Shown here one piece after another: positions 1 through 11,642 of a stretch of 64,000 bases of DNA. The stretch's first letter is position 1, and every line of letters begins with the position of its first letter. The position numbers and the translations under genes were made by a program. Below the pieces are notes generated by a model. That model was given only the letters and a program-made list of their open reading frames with translations. It ran no database searches and was not told the DNA's origin. The DNA comes from Lepraria neglecta (taxonomy: Eukaryota > Ascomycota > Lecanoromycetes > Lecanorales > Stereocaulaceae), in contig CM065647.1 of NCBI GenBank assembly GCA_033220425.1, positions 5,332,001-5,396,000 of the forward strand, read 5' to 3'.

Positions 1-1008
1 ACCTCGACTTCGTCAACGAGGCAGAGAAACTCCAACACAAGAAAGCGAATCCAGGAGTTCATAATCTCTGTACGCCATGCCTGGTAGACGAGCCAACACC
101 GGAAGGACTGACGCATCACTTTCAAAACCTCCGAGGTCCTTAAATACACATAGTGCAGTGTTTGCAATGTGAACTTTGACAACGAAGACGAAAGGAATGA
201 ACATCTTAGACGTCCTCCAGGCGATCAATGCTTCTGTCGCCCATGCAATTTCCTTTGCAACAATCCTAGCTTGCTTCAAGACTATCTCTAGTCATCCTGG
301 TATCATGACAACACCTACTGCTCTAAGTGTGACAGGTACTTTGATTTTGCAATCAGGTTACAAGAAGCAAGGCCGCCCAACTCGCCTAGATCTGTTGCTA
401 GCTGACGGCACTCCAGCATTCAGAAGTTCACGAACAGGTGCTTCCATGCTTGGGCTGCAAGAAACGAAAGAATCTTCTCAACCATCTCAGCCATGTTCAT
501 TCACCTCGAAATGGGTGCCTGCTCTTCCGGGTGGAACATACAGCACATCAATGCCTTGGTATCCGAAGATGATGATGCACTTCCACTCCTCATCCGTAAG
601 CGTGAGCCTCGGTTTCTTGCTGGCGCTCCTAGAAAATTTGTTCTGGACGAAGACTTCTCTCAGGAATTTGGTTGGGTCTGCCCGCTCTGTCAGGGCCAGT
701 TCTGTGATGGCCCAGACGTCGACACTCACCTGCGAAAGCAAGAATGTTCTCAAGGATATTCCTACATCCTCAAATGTCCCGTCTGCCCCGATATCTTCAT
801 CAAAGTTAGCGCGCTTCTTGAGCACGTCAGCGCTCCTCGCTGTGCGGCGACCAGGACGACCTCGAGTATTGCAGCGCTACTGAAGGCCGTGGAGACTGGT
901 CTCAAGGCGCCTGGAACGCAAGAAAAGCTTGCGGAGTTTCGATATCAACTGGAACCTGATCCGGATTGGCCTGGGAAGTTGAATTTTAGGGTCGCTGAGA
1001 TGGACTAG
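1..1008 (+). pseudogene. Decayed C2H2 multi-finger protein, cut by the window's left edge
   Basis: Reading the plus strand in changing frames gives a run of C-x2-C finger starts (LCTPC, VQCLQC, CFCRPC, YCSKC) followed by an open 3' part from 493 to 1008 with two clear fingers (WVCPLCQGQF and KCPVCPDIF). The tail TTSSIAALLKAV recurs in the relic at 6415-7760, so the two are paralogues. Stops in the first 450 bases (for example TAA at 141-143) and frame changes break the upstream part. Fungal proteins of this type carry six to twelve fingers and have no known function; DNA or RNA binding is only the usual guess. The 5' end lies before base 1. The 3' part (171 codons) could still be expressed, but I read the whole as a relic. 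Confidence 0.6.
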
Positions 1009-1286
1009 CTCAACGCGATTAGCCATCATGCGCGACATGGCCTAACTCCTGCGAGATAAGGACGTTTCGGGGTAATGAGTTGTCGCACTGTTCAAGTGGG
1101 AGTCGATGGCTTCAAGGGCTGGTGCAGCAAGAACCATACATTTGCACTCAAAGAAAAGCTTAACAATCGCATCTCATACTTGAACTCTCTTCCAAGCATT
1201 GCATGCCCAATCCCCGGCTCTCTACGCTAACCTCCCAACCAAATCTCTAATTCTCCTCTTCCTAGACTACACGCCCCCTCAATCGC

Positions 1287-2563
1287 TCAAACCGGATTCC
1301 CACCCTTATCCAAACAACTCTGCCCCCAAGCCACCGTCCCACTCGGACAACAAACCCCCCGTCCATTCAACTGTGTATCCGGACAACACCGTCCATTAAT
1401 CTCATTCTGCGCCACAGCACAACAAACCCCCATCTCAGCATTAGCGCACTGCTGCGGCTCCCCCGAAATAGCCTCTTTATCACAACACAACCCCCCTTTC
1501 CCACACTGCTGCAGTCCTGCCTCACACGTCACCAAGGGCTGCGATCCCTGCCTAAAAACGCATGTGCCGCGATGTTCGCCTTCTGGATCGCATTCATGAT
1601 ACGGTCCGCAGCAGTATTTTGGATGACTGCCTGGAGCTGCGGTGCCTGAGCCGTCGCCATTGCAGATGGTGCTGCCGTCTAGCGGGCAGAGTTGGGAGGG
1701 CCATGTGAAATCTAAATCCATAGGGCCGTCGGCTGTGCATTCTTGCCTACTCGTAGCACAAGACGCGGACTTGTAGATTGGATCTGTGACGCATACGTAT
1801 TCCAGAGTATCATCCTGCTTCAAGCATTCGGTGCCAGGCACGCTGTAGAAATCCGTAGCGCACTGTCCTTTATACGGACCGCTGGGGATGCAGGAACTTC
1901 CTTCTCCGCAGCAATTGTAGCTCCCATCTGGTTTCTTGCACGATACTGTCCCAGGCTCGACTGAGCACGGTTTCGGCGCCGGAGCACCTTTTTTCGCGCA
2001 GCCGCCCGCCGTGCATATTTGGCCTGGTGCGCAGCATTGCGATAGCTGGGAGATAGGATCAAGGACGCAGATTTCATTTGGAGCGTCACATGGTGAAGGT
2101 CCCCATGTCGATACTGCACAGATACCTTTGTTCTTCCCGGAGGTGATGCATTGAGAGTGCTCAGGGCAGCAATTGATAGTACCGTTGGGATAGGTGCAGC
2201 TGGCTGAGGGGCAGTGCACTACGCATATTGTTGCGAGGGTGGTGCCGGATGGGTTGCAGGTTTCGGAGGGGTTGCAGCAGTAGGCTGTGCGGGTGGAGGT
2301 GGATATGCATCTTGGAGTGAGGGTGTTAGTAGTTGGGTGTTGTGGGATGGGGGTGGGGGAATGAGGAAAAGGAGTCACGGGCCTGCGGGAGATGTGGGCT
2401 GGGTGGAGACCTACTGGGATGTTCCGAGGGGACCGCAGTGGTTTGAGGGTGTGAAAGGGGGGGAATTGGGGGTGAGGTGTGGTGGGGATATGGATGGGGA
2501 GAGGGTGAGGGCTGTTTGGGCGAGGAGCATAGAGATTATAATGAAGGGGTCCAAGGGTGCCAT
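1287..2563 (-). CDS. Cysteine-rich secreted protein with internal repeats
   Basis: Proposed as two exons, 2415-2563 and 1287-2382, giving 414 residues. Exon 1 opens with a good signal peptide (MAPLDPFIIISMLLAQTA) and reaches an in-frame TAG; exon 2 is one long open frame. A GTAGGT...CCCGCAG gap of 32 nt joins them in phase, but 32 nt is shorter than usual for an ascomycete intron, so the join is uncertain. The mature part holds at least three copies of a CC-x4-5-C-x3-G-x-C unit (NCCPEHSQC, NCCGEGSSC, YCCGPYHEC), each followed by a G-x-C step, and a C-terminal CC cluster. Such disulfide-rich repeats fit an extracellular or wall protein. I recognise no named family. No gene neighbour suggests a pathway. 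Confidence 0.6.
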
Positions 2564-3564
2564 GGCTGTGAGATTCGAGGGGGAGGAGAGGCAGTTTGGA
2601 GGAGTTTGAGGTGACTTTTGTTTATTCTGAGGGTCTCGACAGAGGTTGCATATAAGAAATCTTTCTGGTAGAGATGTAATGTGATATCTTCGAAAAGCGC
2701 AATGCAGAAGAAAGAAGAGAAACCAAGAGCGCATGATCTCTTTTCAATAGAAGTGAATTCGCTGGCATCTACCTCAAAGCAAGCCCCGAGGTGCCATGAC
2801 ATCGGTTAATGCTCGTATTTATTGACGGCAACAGTCCTTGGCAAGTTTATGCCATTGCTACATTCCTCGAAAAGCAGCCACGAGGTGCCATCGCATCGGT
2901 TAATACTCGTATTTATTGACGGCAATAGTCCTTGGCAAGTTTATGCCATGTTACATTCCCCGAATCTCTCTTTGAGAGAGCCACCAGGTGCCATCGCATC
3001 GGTCCATGCTAGAATATGGAAACAATGACATTGCTTGGCTGTTAAATATAGGATTCCTTGACAGTGGAATTACTCATGACTACTTGAATAATTGATGACG
3101 TTGAAGAGGGTAGGTTGATTGGGGGTGGGAGGAAAGTATTTAAGGGTTGAACGCCTCTGGCTTGGCTTTCTGGGGCTAGGGCTGTGCTTAGCAACCCGTT
3201 AACGGCAGCTTTTTGCCGTTGGAAGCTTGCACTGTGGGCCTAATAGTGGCGGACTCAAAATCGAAATATGCCGAGAACTTCTCAGGTGGACATGCAAGCT
3301 TAATAGATTCATGTTTGCTGAATTTAGTAACAGAAACTCTACGATACCCTACTTAAAGTCGTTAAGTTCGTGATTATGCTACCGAAAAGTCTCCTCCTAT
3401 GAGTTCCCATCTTCGAGATACCTAGCCGCAAGTGCTAAACACCGAGAGAATACAAATGTCAGCGTGGTGTCCCAATGGTTGTCCGTTAGACGAGCGAACC
3501 CTCTTCAGTCGGATACCTCGCTTCCAGATCAATCCACTCTCTTATCCTGAATATTTGCAAGCCT
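2564..3564. other. Non-coding stretch with a tandem duplication
   Basis: Apart from the direct repeats at 2785-3005, I see only short antisense frames and no spliced gene. The stretch is the 5' side of the cysteine-rich gene and the 3' side of the coiled-coil relic. Confidence 0.5.
2785..3005. repeat. Direct repeat, about 93-bp unit, two copies plus a partial third
   Basis: The text around GAGGTGCCATGACATCGG (2788 on) returns at about 2880 and a shortened copy starts near 2981. Copies 1 and 2 share the TATTTATTGACGGCAA and CCTTGGCAAGTTTATGCC blocks with a few single-base differences. It is too short and simple to be assigned to a mobile element. Confidence 0.85.
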
Positions 3565-6316
3565 TCACTCTCGCTTACCCTCAGTATCCTTCAACTTCCA
3601 TCTTTTCTCCATCCTCTTTGGATCATACCTCCCCGGCTCTGCGCCGCGAGCCCACGAGATCCCAAGACACAAGCCTCTAAGCTTAACACACCTCGCACAA
3701 GGTCCTTCAGCACCTTTATTCGTCTTGAATTCGGGGCCCTTATTACAACACCGTTTTCGTTCGCTTGAGAAGGGCCTAGGTTACGAGCTGGACTCTTTCT
3801 AGGTCCTGGCTCGTTCTCATTGCCATGTTTTTCTTTCTGAGAATTGGCCGACCCTTGTGTAGTTCGAACCCGTTTCTGTCCATGTAGACGGGTCTCTGGC
3901 TCCTCCAAAGTTCTCTTCGGTGCGGGACTTGCGGCGGCGCGTTGGGCAGTGGTTGAAGGAAGCTCCTCCGGCGGATGATCGACTGCAGTGCTGGTTGGGA
4001 TACTTGAGGAGGTAATAGTGCTATGGCATCGTGTCGACTCCTGAGTCACATGCGAGGTACCATTGTTGCCCGTCAGGATATTAATCTATGTTCGTGGGTT
4101 GTCAGCCACAGTCTTCTGTTTATCTGCAGCCGTCTTCTCCTTCTCACGAAGAGAGCCGAGTTCTCTTCTCAGATGCTCAGAATCTTCGACGCCTTGAAGT
4201 CTCGCATTCTCAAGAACTGTAATCTCATTTGACAACTCGGCCTGCCGGCGAGCAGCTTCTCTTCTTTCAATATTGTACGCCTCTATCGCGGAGGTGACAT
4301 CAGCCCGCAGCGTCTCGGTCTCCTGGTGCTTTTGCTCCCGTAGCGTCCTCAATGCACTGCGCAAGTTCGTAACCTTATCTTGCGCGGTCTCCATGGCCTT
4401 ATTGGTGGAGACGAGCTCGGCCTTGAACGACTCGAGTTTCTCATCCTTGTCTTTCTGTATCGCAGCCAGCTGTAGGTCATGTGTTGCTTGGGCGATGGCA
4501 GAATCAGCACGTAGCGCCTCGGTCTCCTTGTAAGTTTGTGGCTGAATCACATCTAGCGCTACTCTAATTTTGGCATCTGTCATCTCACGCACGCTCTTTG
4601 CGGCAGTCACTTCAGCCCTCAGAGCCTCGATGTCATCAGTCTTCTGTTTTTGTATCGTAACCAGCTCGGCGTCAGGCGTTGCTTTGAGCGGAGGATAATT
4701 GTCGCTATGGTGTAAGCGTTGCAATGTATCAATGAGATCTATGAATGTGAACAGCCTGAGGAGGCAGAATCTATGGAATGAGGCTCCTAATATACATGAT
4801 GGAGTGTCAAACAGTAGAAGACGCTAGAATGTTGATAAAGGAAATGGTGACAAAGGAAAATGGCAAAGGAAAATGGCAAATAGCATACAACAATAATTTA
4901 TCACGCAGTGACTTGGCCTCCTGGTCCTTTCGTTGCCGTACTGCATTTAGCTCTACTCTTATTTTGGCAATTTCCGTCTCATGTAGCTTCTTGGTGGCCG
5001 TAGTTTCAGCCCGCAGCGACTCTGTCTCCTGGTCCTTTTGCTGCCGTAACGCACTTAATTCGATGCGCAAGTCCGCAATCTCCTTATTTCCAGTCTCTTT
5101 TACCTTATGAATGGAGGCAATCCCAGCTTTCAATAAGTCATCCTTCTCCTTCTACATCGCGACCAGCTCAGCGTCATGTATTGCCTGAGCGGATGCGAGT
5201 TCATCCTTTAGAAACTGAATCTCTTGGTCTTTCTCGGTTTGTACCAGGTCCACCTGCGTTCTCACGTTCGCGGTGTCTTGCTTCTCGACCTCAAGTGATT
5301 TTCTTACGGAAGCGAGTTGGGCGTCCATTTACTCTTTCTCGGTTCGCACTAATTTCACCTGTGTCCTCATGTGCTCAGCGTTTTGCTTCTCGACGTCGTG
5401 TGCCTGTCTTGCGAAGGCGACTTCCACCTGCAGACGCTTGTTGTCCTCAATCTTTTCTTGCCGCGTTGCCACGAGATTAGCCTTTACGTCTCTATCTTTT
5501 ATAATTGCGGCGTTATATTTTCCTTTAGTGGAGGCGACTTCGGCCCTCAAAGCGTTAATATCCTGGTCCTTCTCCGCACCACTGCTAACTCCGTCCTCGT
5601 GTTCACAGCGTTTTGTTTCTCGGCGTGGCGGGCCTGCTGTACGAAGACGAGCTCTTTTTGCAGACACCCAATCTCCTTTATCATCTTTTGCTGCGTCTCT
5701 ACCAGAGTAGCCCTCACATTGATCACTGCGTAGTCTCGGCCTCGTGTTCCATTTTGGCAAAAGCAAGCCCAGCTCTTAGAGCCTCAATCTCCTGGTCCTT
5801 GGCTACCTTGGTATCCCTCACCGTTGCTGAGTCAGCCACTGCTTTCGCAGCGTTTTGCTTCTCGACGTCGCGCATCTGCATTGCAGAGGCGAGATCGGCC
5901 TGCAGGGATCCGACCACCTTCTTCGTTTCTTGCCGCTCCGTAGCCATCATATCCCGAACCTTGCTTCTTTCGGTAGCATACCCATTCTTGGTATAGTCGA
6001 GCTCAGCCTTCAGTGATTCGATTTCATTGTTCTTGTTCCGCTGCGTTTTGGCCAGCTCAAACATGTCGTTCGCGTCTTTCATTAATTCTTCTGCATATGC
6101 CTTGCTAGCGGAAGCGAAATCAGCCTTTAGAGACTTCTTCCCCCGGTCTTTCTCTTTCCGCAACGCATCCAGCTCTGTCCTCACTTTTGAAGCATTCTCT
6201 TTTTCGATGTCATGTGCCTGATTTACAGACGCGACTTCGGCTTGCAGAGACTTAATCCATCTGTTCATCTCTTGCTGCATTGCAGCCCTCAGGCTCTTGA
6301 CGCCTTTCGGAATCAT
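3565..6316 (-). pseudogene. Broken coiled-coil protein with a C-terminal CxxC motif
   Basis: Read on the minus strand, several open blocks (5723-6316, 5329-5766, 4807-5133, 4086-4724, then 3591-4049) all encode the same kind of heptad-rich, charged helix, with recurring phrases such as EALRAEV, RKEKDR and HDVEKQNA about every 35-40 residues. Blocks are separated by stops (for example after EKE near 5336 and in the phrase M-stop-KEKDD near 5155) and by frame changes near 5740 and 5580. The last block reads, after a one-base shift near 3720, into GPCARCVKLRGLC and ends at 3565, a short cysteine motif like half of a zinc cluster. Internal amplification of a coiled-coil repeat followed by decay explains it. 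The original function is unknown. Confidence 0.55.
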
Positions 6317-6414
6317 CTGTCCTCCTGGAACTATTTGGTATGATTTGGAGTCTTGTCCTCACTATCCCTTACTCTGACTGGCAACTTGCTCGAGCGCGAA
6401 GCATCGCATCGAAG

Positions 6415-7760
6415 CTAGTAATTAACCTTCAGCTCTTTGAAGGCAGAGTCGTAAAACGCCTTGCTGGTCTCCTTCCGTAAGTCTTTCATCAGCGCCGCAA
6501 TGCTGCTTGTCTCGTAGCTGGCTGAGCATTTTGGCGTCTCGATGTGTTGCAGGAGTCCGCTAATTTTGGTGAACTTTGCGTTGCAACATGGGCAGGAGAT
6601 GACATCGGGATAAGCTTTCGAATGAGAGTTTTGAAGATGTGCAGAGAGAAAGATGTCGTTGGCATACTCGTTCTCGCATATATAGCAGACCCATCCTCTA
6701 GAAGGTACGTAGTCTTCAGTGAAGGAACATTTTCGAGGCGCGCCAGCACGAAGTTACGGACTACGCTCTTTGATCAGATTCCGAGCGAATCCAGTGCAAT
6801 TCTCTGCCATGGCGCTGAGATGCTGGATGGTCCAGCCGACAGTATATCCGCCGTTTTCGAGATGGACAACCATTGCTGATCGAGGTGCAAAGGCCCGTTC
6901 GCAGCCCCAGCACTCGAAGTTTTTGAGCATGTGGACGATCGAATGCTACTAGGCTATTAGTCTCGTTTTCAAGGAGGCGGTTAGTATTGCGGTGTATAAC
7001 TCACGCAGATTATTTGCGGAAGAGAAGTTTTGCTTGCATGTACGGCGAAAGGTATTGATTTGGTTTGTTGATTGCTCCCAATGTATCGTCAGCTTTAGCT
7101 GAGACCTGAACGAAAGGTTACATTGTTGGCAGAAGGGATGGTTGTCGGGGCTCTATTTCATATGTAGAAGTCTGGCCGAGGAGTCTTCAAACCTCAGCTT
7201 GCAAGGGGTACAATTTATGTATTCATGCACATCTGCCGTTTCAAAATGCCGTTGACGTGCCTCGGGACCATTCCACTCCATGTTGCAGGGAATATATATA
7301 AAGTGGACAGTTTGATTGGCAACCTTGAGTTGGAATCTGGCGTCCCAGGTTTCAAAGTTGATGTCGCACTTGTTGCAGTAGGTATGCTTGTGTAATTCTG
7401 CAGTCTTGAAATGGCCTTGCAACGCATCTGCGTCTGTCCACTGTTTTCGACAAGGAACGCATATATGAGAGTGCGTTACTTTGTTGGATTGGACATGCAT
7501 CATCTGGTCTCTCGGCTGTCGAAGTCGATTTCACATTTCTGGCAGTAGATTTAATGATAAGTATCACTTGACTGCCAATGCTGCTTACGTGCCTCCCATG
7601 ATTTGAAAAGCCTTTCCCATAGCTTACAGTAAGCATGATGGCTCGAGTTGGCGCAATGTTGTAGGGCAGCGTTGTGCGGAAAGTCCCGGTCACAGTCTGA
7701 GCGTAACGCCGTTTTGATCAGATTCCAAGCAGCTCGGAAAATTGAAATGAACCAGACAGA
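6415..7760 (-). pseudogene. Decayed C2H2 multi-finger protein, paralogue of the one at 1-1008
   Basis: The minus strand encodes, from about 7760 down, fingers of the C-x2-C type (SHICVPC, TYCNKC, INCTPC, PFCQQC, FECWGC, WVCYICENEY, ISCPCCNAKF) and ends with SYETSSIAALMKDL, matching the tail of the left-edge relic. Breaks are visible: frames change around 7500, a stop follows the phrase RLLHMK near 7156, and a TAA interrupts the segment before LRAGAPRK near 6757. The last 110 codons before 6415 are clean. Two paralogues of one finger family therefore sit about 5 kb apart in opposite orientation, both broken, with the coiled-coil relic between them. No function can be assigned. Confidence 0.65.
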
Positions 7761-8066
7761 TGTGATAATATGAAAAGAATTATAGGGTTTTTGGCCATTC
7801 AATATGTTTAAATAGATGTGGAGAGAGAAAGGGGGAATTTGGTGGCTAGGGGCCTACGGGGCGCTGGCAGGAACCTTAAAGCTCGGGCAACCCTGGCCCT
7901 AAAGATGTCATTCCATGCAAATGTTCGAAATTGACAGTTTGTTATGCTGGTGAAGACCGTTTCTTTCAACACCTGTATAATAACATGGTGACCGTCAATA
8001 TTCAGTGCTTAAAGAGTGGGTAAGATTTTGTTGACAAATGCCGCTACGCGATCAAAGAAATCCAAT

Positions 8067-9675
8067 CTAGTAATCCAGCATAGCCGTTCTTCGACCACCC
8101 GTAGCGCACCAAGCGCACTTTCAAAGCTTGTCAATATCTATGTACATTAGAAAGGTGATATTCGCACTCACATTCTTGGCATCGCATCCAGAATCGTGTT
8201 CCCCACAGTATTGCTCATGACATGTAGAGCACTGTCTCTGAGTGAGTTGCAGACACTGGTGACATTGCTGGCCGCACTCGTAACAATGTTTCTCGGCGCC
8301 GGCCTTATATCATGAAAGATCAGCCTCTGGCCACAGAAAGCCCCCTGATTAGGAAATCGCGTAAGAAGTCTTATCCCCACATCCCACCCTCCCCGCCTTC
8401 ATTCAACAGCTGTTCCACTAGACATTTCTTAATGCACAAGGTATTGTGTACCTTTATGCTCTCCTGAAGGGTTTCTTTATCTGTTGCTGTAGGAGTTGAG
8501 GTTGACAGTACTCTCCTCTTAGGAACTGTGTAACACGATTCACACCACCAAGCGTTACATCTCTCACACCAGCGATCCTTCAGACATTGGCGGCACCGTG
8601 CAATAAATTGAGGATGAGGCAGACCATTAGTGCCAAGGCGCTGGGCAGCTTTGACTAATGACGAATGCATAGGTGGCGGAGCGAGTAGTGGCAGCTGAAA
8701 TTCTGGCGACTTCCCTGCACAGGCGGGACCTTCTGGACTCGATCCACACTTCTGGCAGCCACTCAAGCTGATTGTCGCCAAAGCTGGCCTGGCGTCGTAT
8801 ATTGTCTCTGCACTTCTGGTTGATACGTGGCCGACCTCGGGGTGAGCAAGAACATTATTATGCTGGCGGCATAGAACAGCGTCAAATGCAATCAGACCCT
8901 CACAGACCGCGATAAGGCTGGCCCACTGCACGGCAATTTCTGGTTCCATCCGGAATACTTCTCTGGTAGTGCCATACCAGGGATTGTTCTGGTGCCAGGA
9001 TGACTGGACGAGTTCCCTGTGCAGAGCACCACTGCTCGAGGCACTAGCGCCAAGCTGCGCGCCAAGACTGTTCGTAACGCCTTGCTGTTGCCGCTGGTAG
9101 AGTCGAAGGTTTGCCGCCGAGTAATCCGTATCCCCTCTGGTCGGGGTGAAGTAGTAGAGACCTTTTAGCTTGGGTGGTTCTTGGCGTGACGGTCTGATGA
9201 GATATCGGAGTATTCCAATGAGCTTTTCGTCACCGAGTTCCTTTACGCCGCGTAGAGAGAGGATACGAATATTGTAAGACTCAACACACAAGATTTCTCT
9301 CACTAAGCCAAAGGGTACGGCGAGGCCATCTAGAACGAGAGTGCGGACATCCTGGAGGACATTGCGCGCTTTGAGGCTGGAGAAGACATTCCGGAGGGGT
9401 CGAGCGTAGTAGTCGTCAGTGCTCAGGTTGGAGAACTCTGGTGCATCACGTTCATCAATCTCCGGTAGAAGCTTCTGGCATGATTTGACAGTGGTCAAGT
9501 CCAGGTGGCTGAAGACATGGGATCTAGTGAATATCAAGTCCCGGAACGCGGTCGAGGTGGCGGCTAGAGAGAGAAGACCCTGAACGCCTACGTGTGGGCT
9601 TGTATAGTTCAAGACGAGCGTATTGTTGAGCAGGTCGAGTAGTGAGATTGGGAGCACGCCTTCTTGGTTGTCCAT
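8067..9675 (-). CDS. F-box-like protein with cysteine-rich C-terminus
   Basis: Starts at MDNQEGVLPISLLDLLNN. The first exon runs to about 8371 and holds an F-box-like N-terminus (residues about 8-60, LLDLLNNTLVL then LAATSTAFRDL) and leucine-rich stretches (VRTLVLDGLAVPF, IRILSLRGVKEL). Near its end come two cysteine clusters (CRQCLKDRWCERC, WWCESC). A second exon around 8310-8176 reads CYECGQQCHQCLQ with CSTCHEQYC. A clean 54-nt intron (GTGAGT...TGAAAG) then leads to the last exon, CAWCATGGRRTAML, ending in TAG at 8067. This order of F-box, repeats and C-terminal cysteine motifs is a known Pezizomycotina architecture; a ubiquitin-ligase adaptor role is inferred from the F-box only. The join between the first two exons (8370-8311) could not be resolved in phase, so a small defect there is possible. 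Confidence 0.65.
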
Positions 9676-10172
9676 TGCGATGCCTTCTGTTGGTGAGAGT
9701 GAGGTGGCTTGAGATGAGGGCCCCGCTCAAGGGGCGACAGGCTACAGTTACAGCTCGAGAAAACAGTGCAGCGTTAGATCAAAAGGAATCGGACACAGAG
9801 ATACGTCTGTCTGTTTGACTGTTGTATGGGTATCACCGAGTTGTTTTACCAAGTACCAGTAGGTCTGTGCAATTTGATTGATTGTATGAGCGGCGGGGTG
9901 AGCGACTAGTTCCGAATAGGCTAGCACTGTTTCCATGGCCGCGAGCCCGTCTCGAGTTCTGCCTAGCCATTGGGGTTTTCGCGTGTGGCCTGGTTCATAC
10001 GATCGAAATATTCAGTGCCCTCAAATTAACTGCCCTCGAGCGCAATATGCTCCTGACCTTAATCTTGTGTATATGACTTAGCATAAGTTTCTTCTTCATC
10101 TGTACAATTCACAATCAGGCGATGTTGCTGTGACTACTGCTTGACCGCTAGCGTCCAATACCATCTATCGCG
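9676..10172. promoter_or_regulatory. Divergent intergenic region, F-box gene and membrane-anchored gene
   Basis: The two genes point away from each other across 497 bases, so this must hold both promoters. I see no clear TATA box or known factor site and no extra gene. Confidence 0.4.
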
Positions 10173-11642
10173 ATGGCGGGGCCTGGAGGCATAAGGTGGA
10201 AATTTTTGAGATGGAGGTCCAGAGATATACCCAAACCACCAGTTGAGAAGCCTGACACGCCTAGAGTTTCTTCAGTCTTTGACGGCAACCGCAGGTAAGA
10301 GTCACTACCACATCCCCATTTTTGAAGCACACACATCATCGTCGAGATATCATACTCACTCCTATCTAGACTTTTTTTGGGGGGGCGAATATCGCGGATT
10401 ATAGACCGTGCGAATTCAATCCGTAATGATGGTAGCACGACACATGAGAATCCGACGGGCGATGTAGATGTACTGCAAGATTCAGATATGGGAATTGACT
10501 TGGCAGATTCAGAAAATTCCAATGGTGCGGCCAACTCTCACGATAACGAAAGTATGGAAATGGGAGGGCTGACTCTCCACTCAACCCCCGTTGATGTTGC
10601 GGGACATATCTCGAAAGCTTTGCGAGATAGAGATGACGATGCAACGTTCGATACTACTAGTGTTATATCTTTGGTAAGACTTGAGTGGCAGTGTCACTGT
10701 GGACATGACTTGTTCGATGATTTTCTTGAGCTCCGGCCTAATGCAGCCAAAGACTACGAAAACGAGTTGCGCAATCGCCCGTTTTGGAAGATTCGCAGGC
10801 GCAACGTCACGAGGCCTCAGCAGGGTGGTAACGCTATGTCGAGTGGGTTTCCCACTTTTCGTGCTCTCGTGGATAAGATCAAGGCCCAGTTCAATAACAA
10901 AAGCCCGTTGTTACCGCAAGACACCAGTTCCGAGCAGTCCACAAACCCTCTACAAACCTTATCCTCTACATCTCGGTCGTCAAGGTCCTCCAACCTCGAT
11001 GCTCTCTTCTTGCTGCTTTGTATCCCACATCAGAAATTTGCTACAAAGCTGCTACAACTCGACCTAACAGGGCTACGGTCAGATCAGCACTTCTTCAACC
11101 TTGTCCACCAAAGCTACCAAGAAGTACGTGGGCGTTGGAAGAGACTTTTCTCCCTCAAGACTGTTCAGAGTATCAAATTTGTGCAGTTTGAGGTGTTTGA
11201 ATCGGAATTGGTCGACGTTCAAAAAGAAAATGATCTTCCACCAGAAGACCTATACGAAGAGTATCATTACCGGCCTATGCCACCAGACCTTATTCCTCCT
11301 ATTGGCGAGAATCATATGTTGCATCTGTGCGCTCACCCTGAATGTGCCGAAGAGACCGGTATACTATTCTCTAGGATACCAAAGAAGCTAAAAGAACGTC
11401 TTCGAATCTGCCGCACTGAAGGAACAAGGGTAGGGTGGGGTATACAATTCAAGGAGGGATGGCATTGCAATCTCATTACGATGCTATCATTTGCCGTTCT
11501 GCTCCTTGCTAGCTTCGTTTTCTTTGTCTGCTGGGCGGCTTTAAAGCATGATATGCAAAGCGCTTCTGGCGTAGCTGCGTATTTTGTTGCATTTATCATG
11601 CTTGGTGTGGGAAGCTTGCAAGCTGCCTTCGAGTTACAATGA
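10173..11642 (+). CDS. Conserved fungal protein with C-terminal membrane segments, unknown function
   Basis: Exons 10173-10294 and 10370-11642, 464 residues. The 75-nt intron has GTAAGA and CTATCTAG and joins in phase to read DGNRRLFLGGRI. The start MAGPGGIRWKF is the first ATG in frame. Landmarks, in order: an acidic, low-complexity region; a CHCG motif; the block DQHFFNLVHQSYQEVRGRW; a PPIGENHMLHLC motif; RIPKKLKERL with GWGIQFKEGWH; and two hydrophobic segments at the end (LSFAVLLLASFVFFVCW and AAYFVAFIMLGVGSLQAAF). This pattern is shared by a large group of Pezizomycotina proteins of unknown role. It is probably a tail-anchored membrane protein with a cytosolic body. All landmarks are present and the frame is clean. 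Confidence 0.8.

Noticed and set aside
176-883. Long plus-strand frame overlapping the left-edge zinc-finger relic
   Set aside because: It is in another frame from the finger motifs, is Ser/Thr-rich by shadow translation and has no motif of its own.
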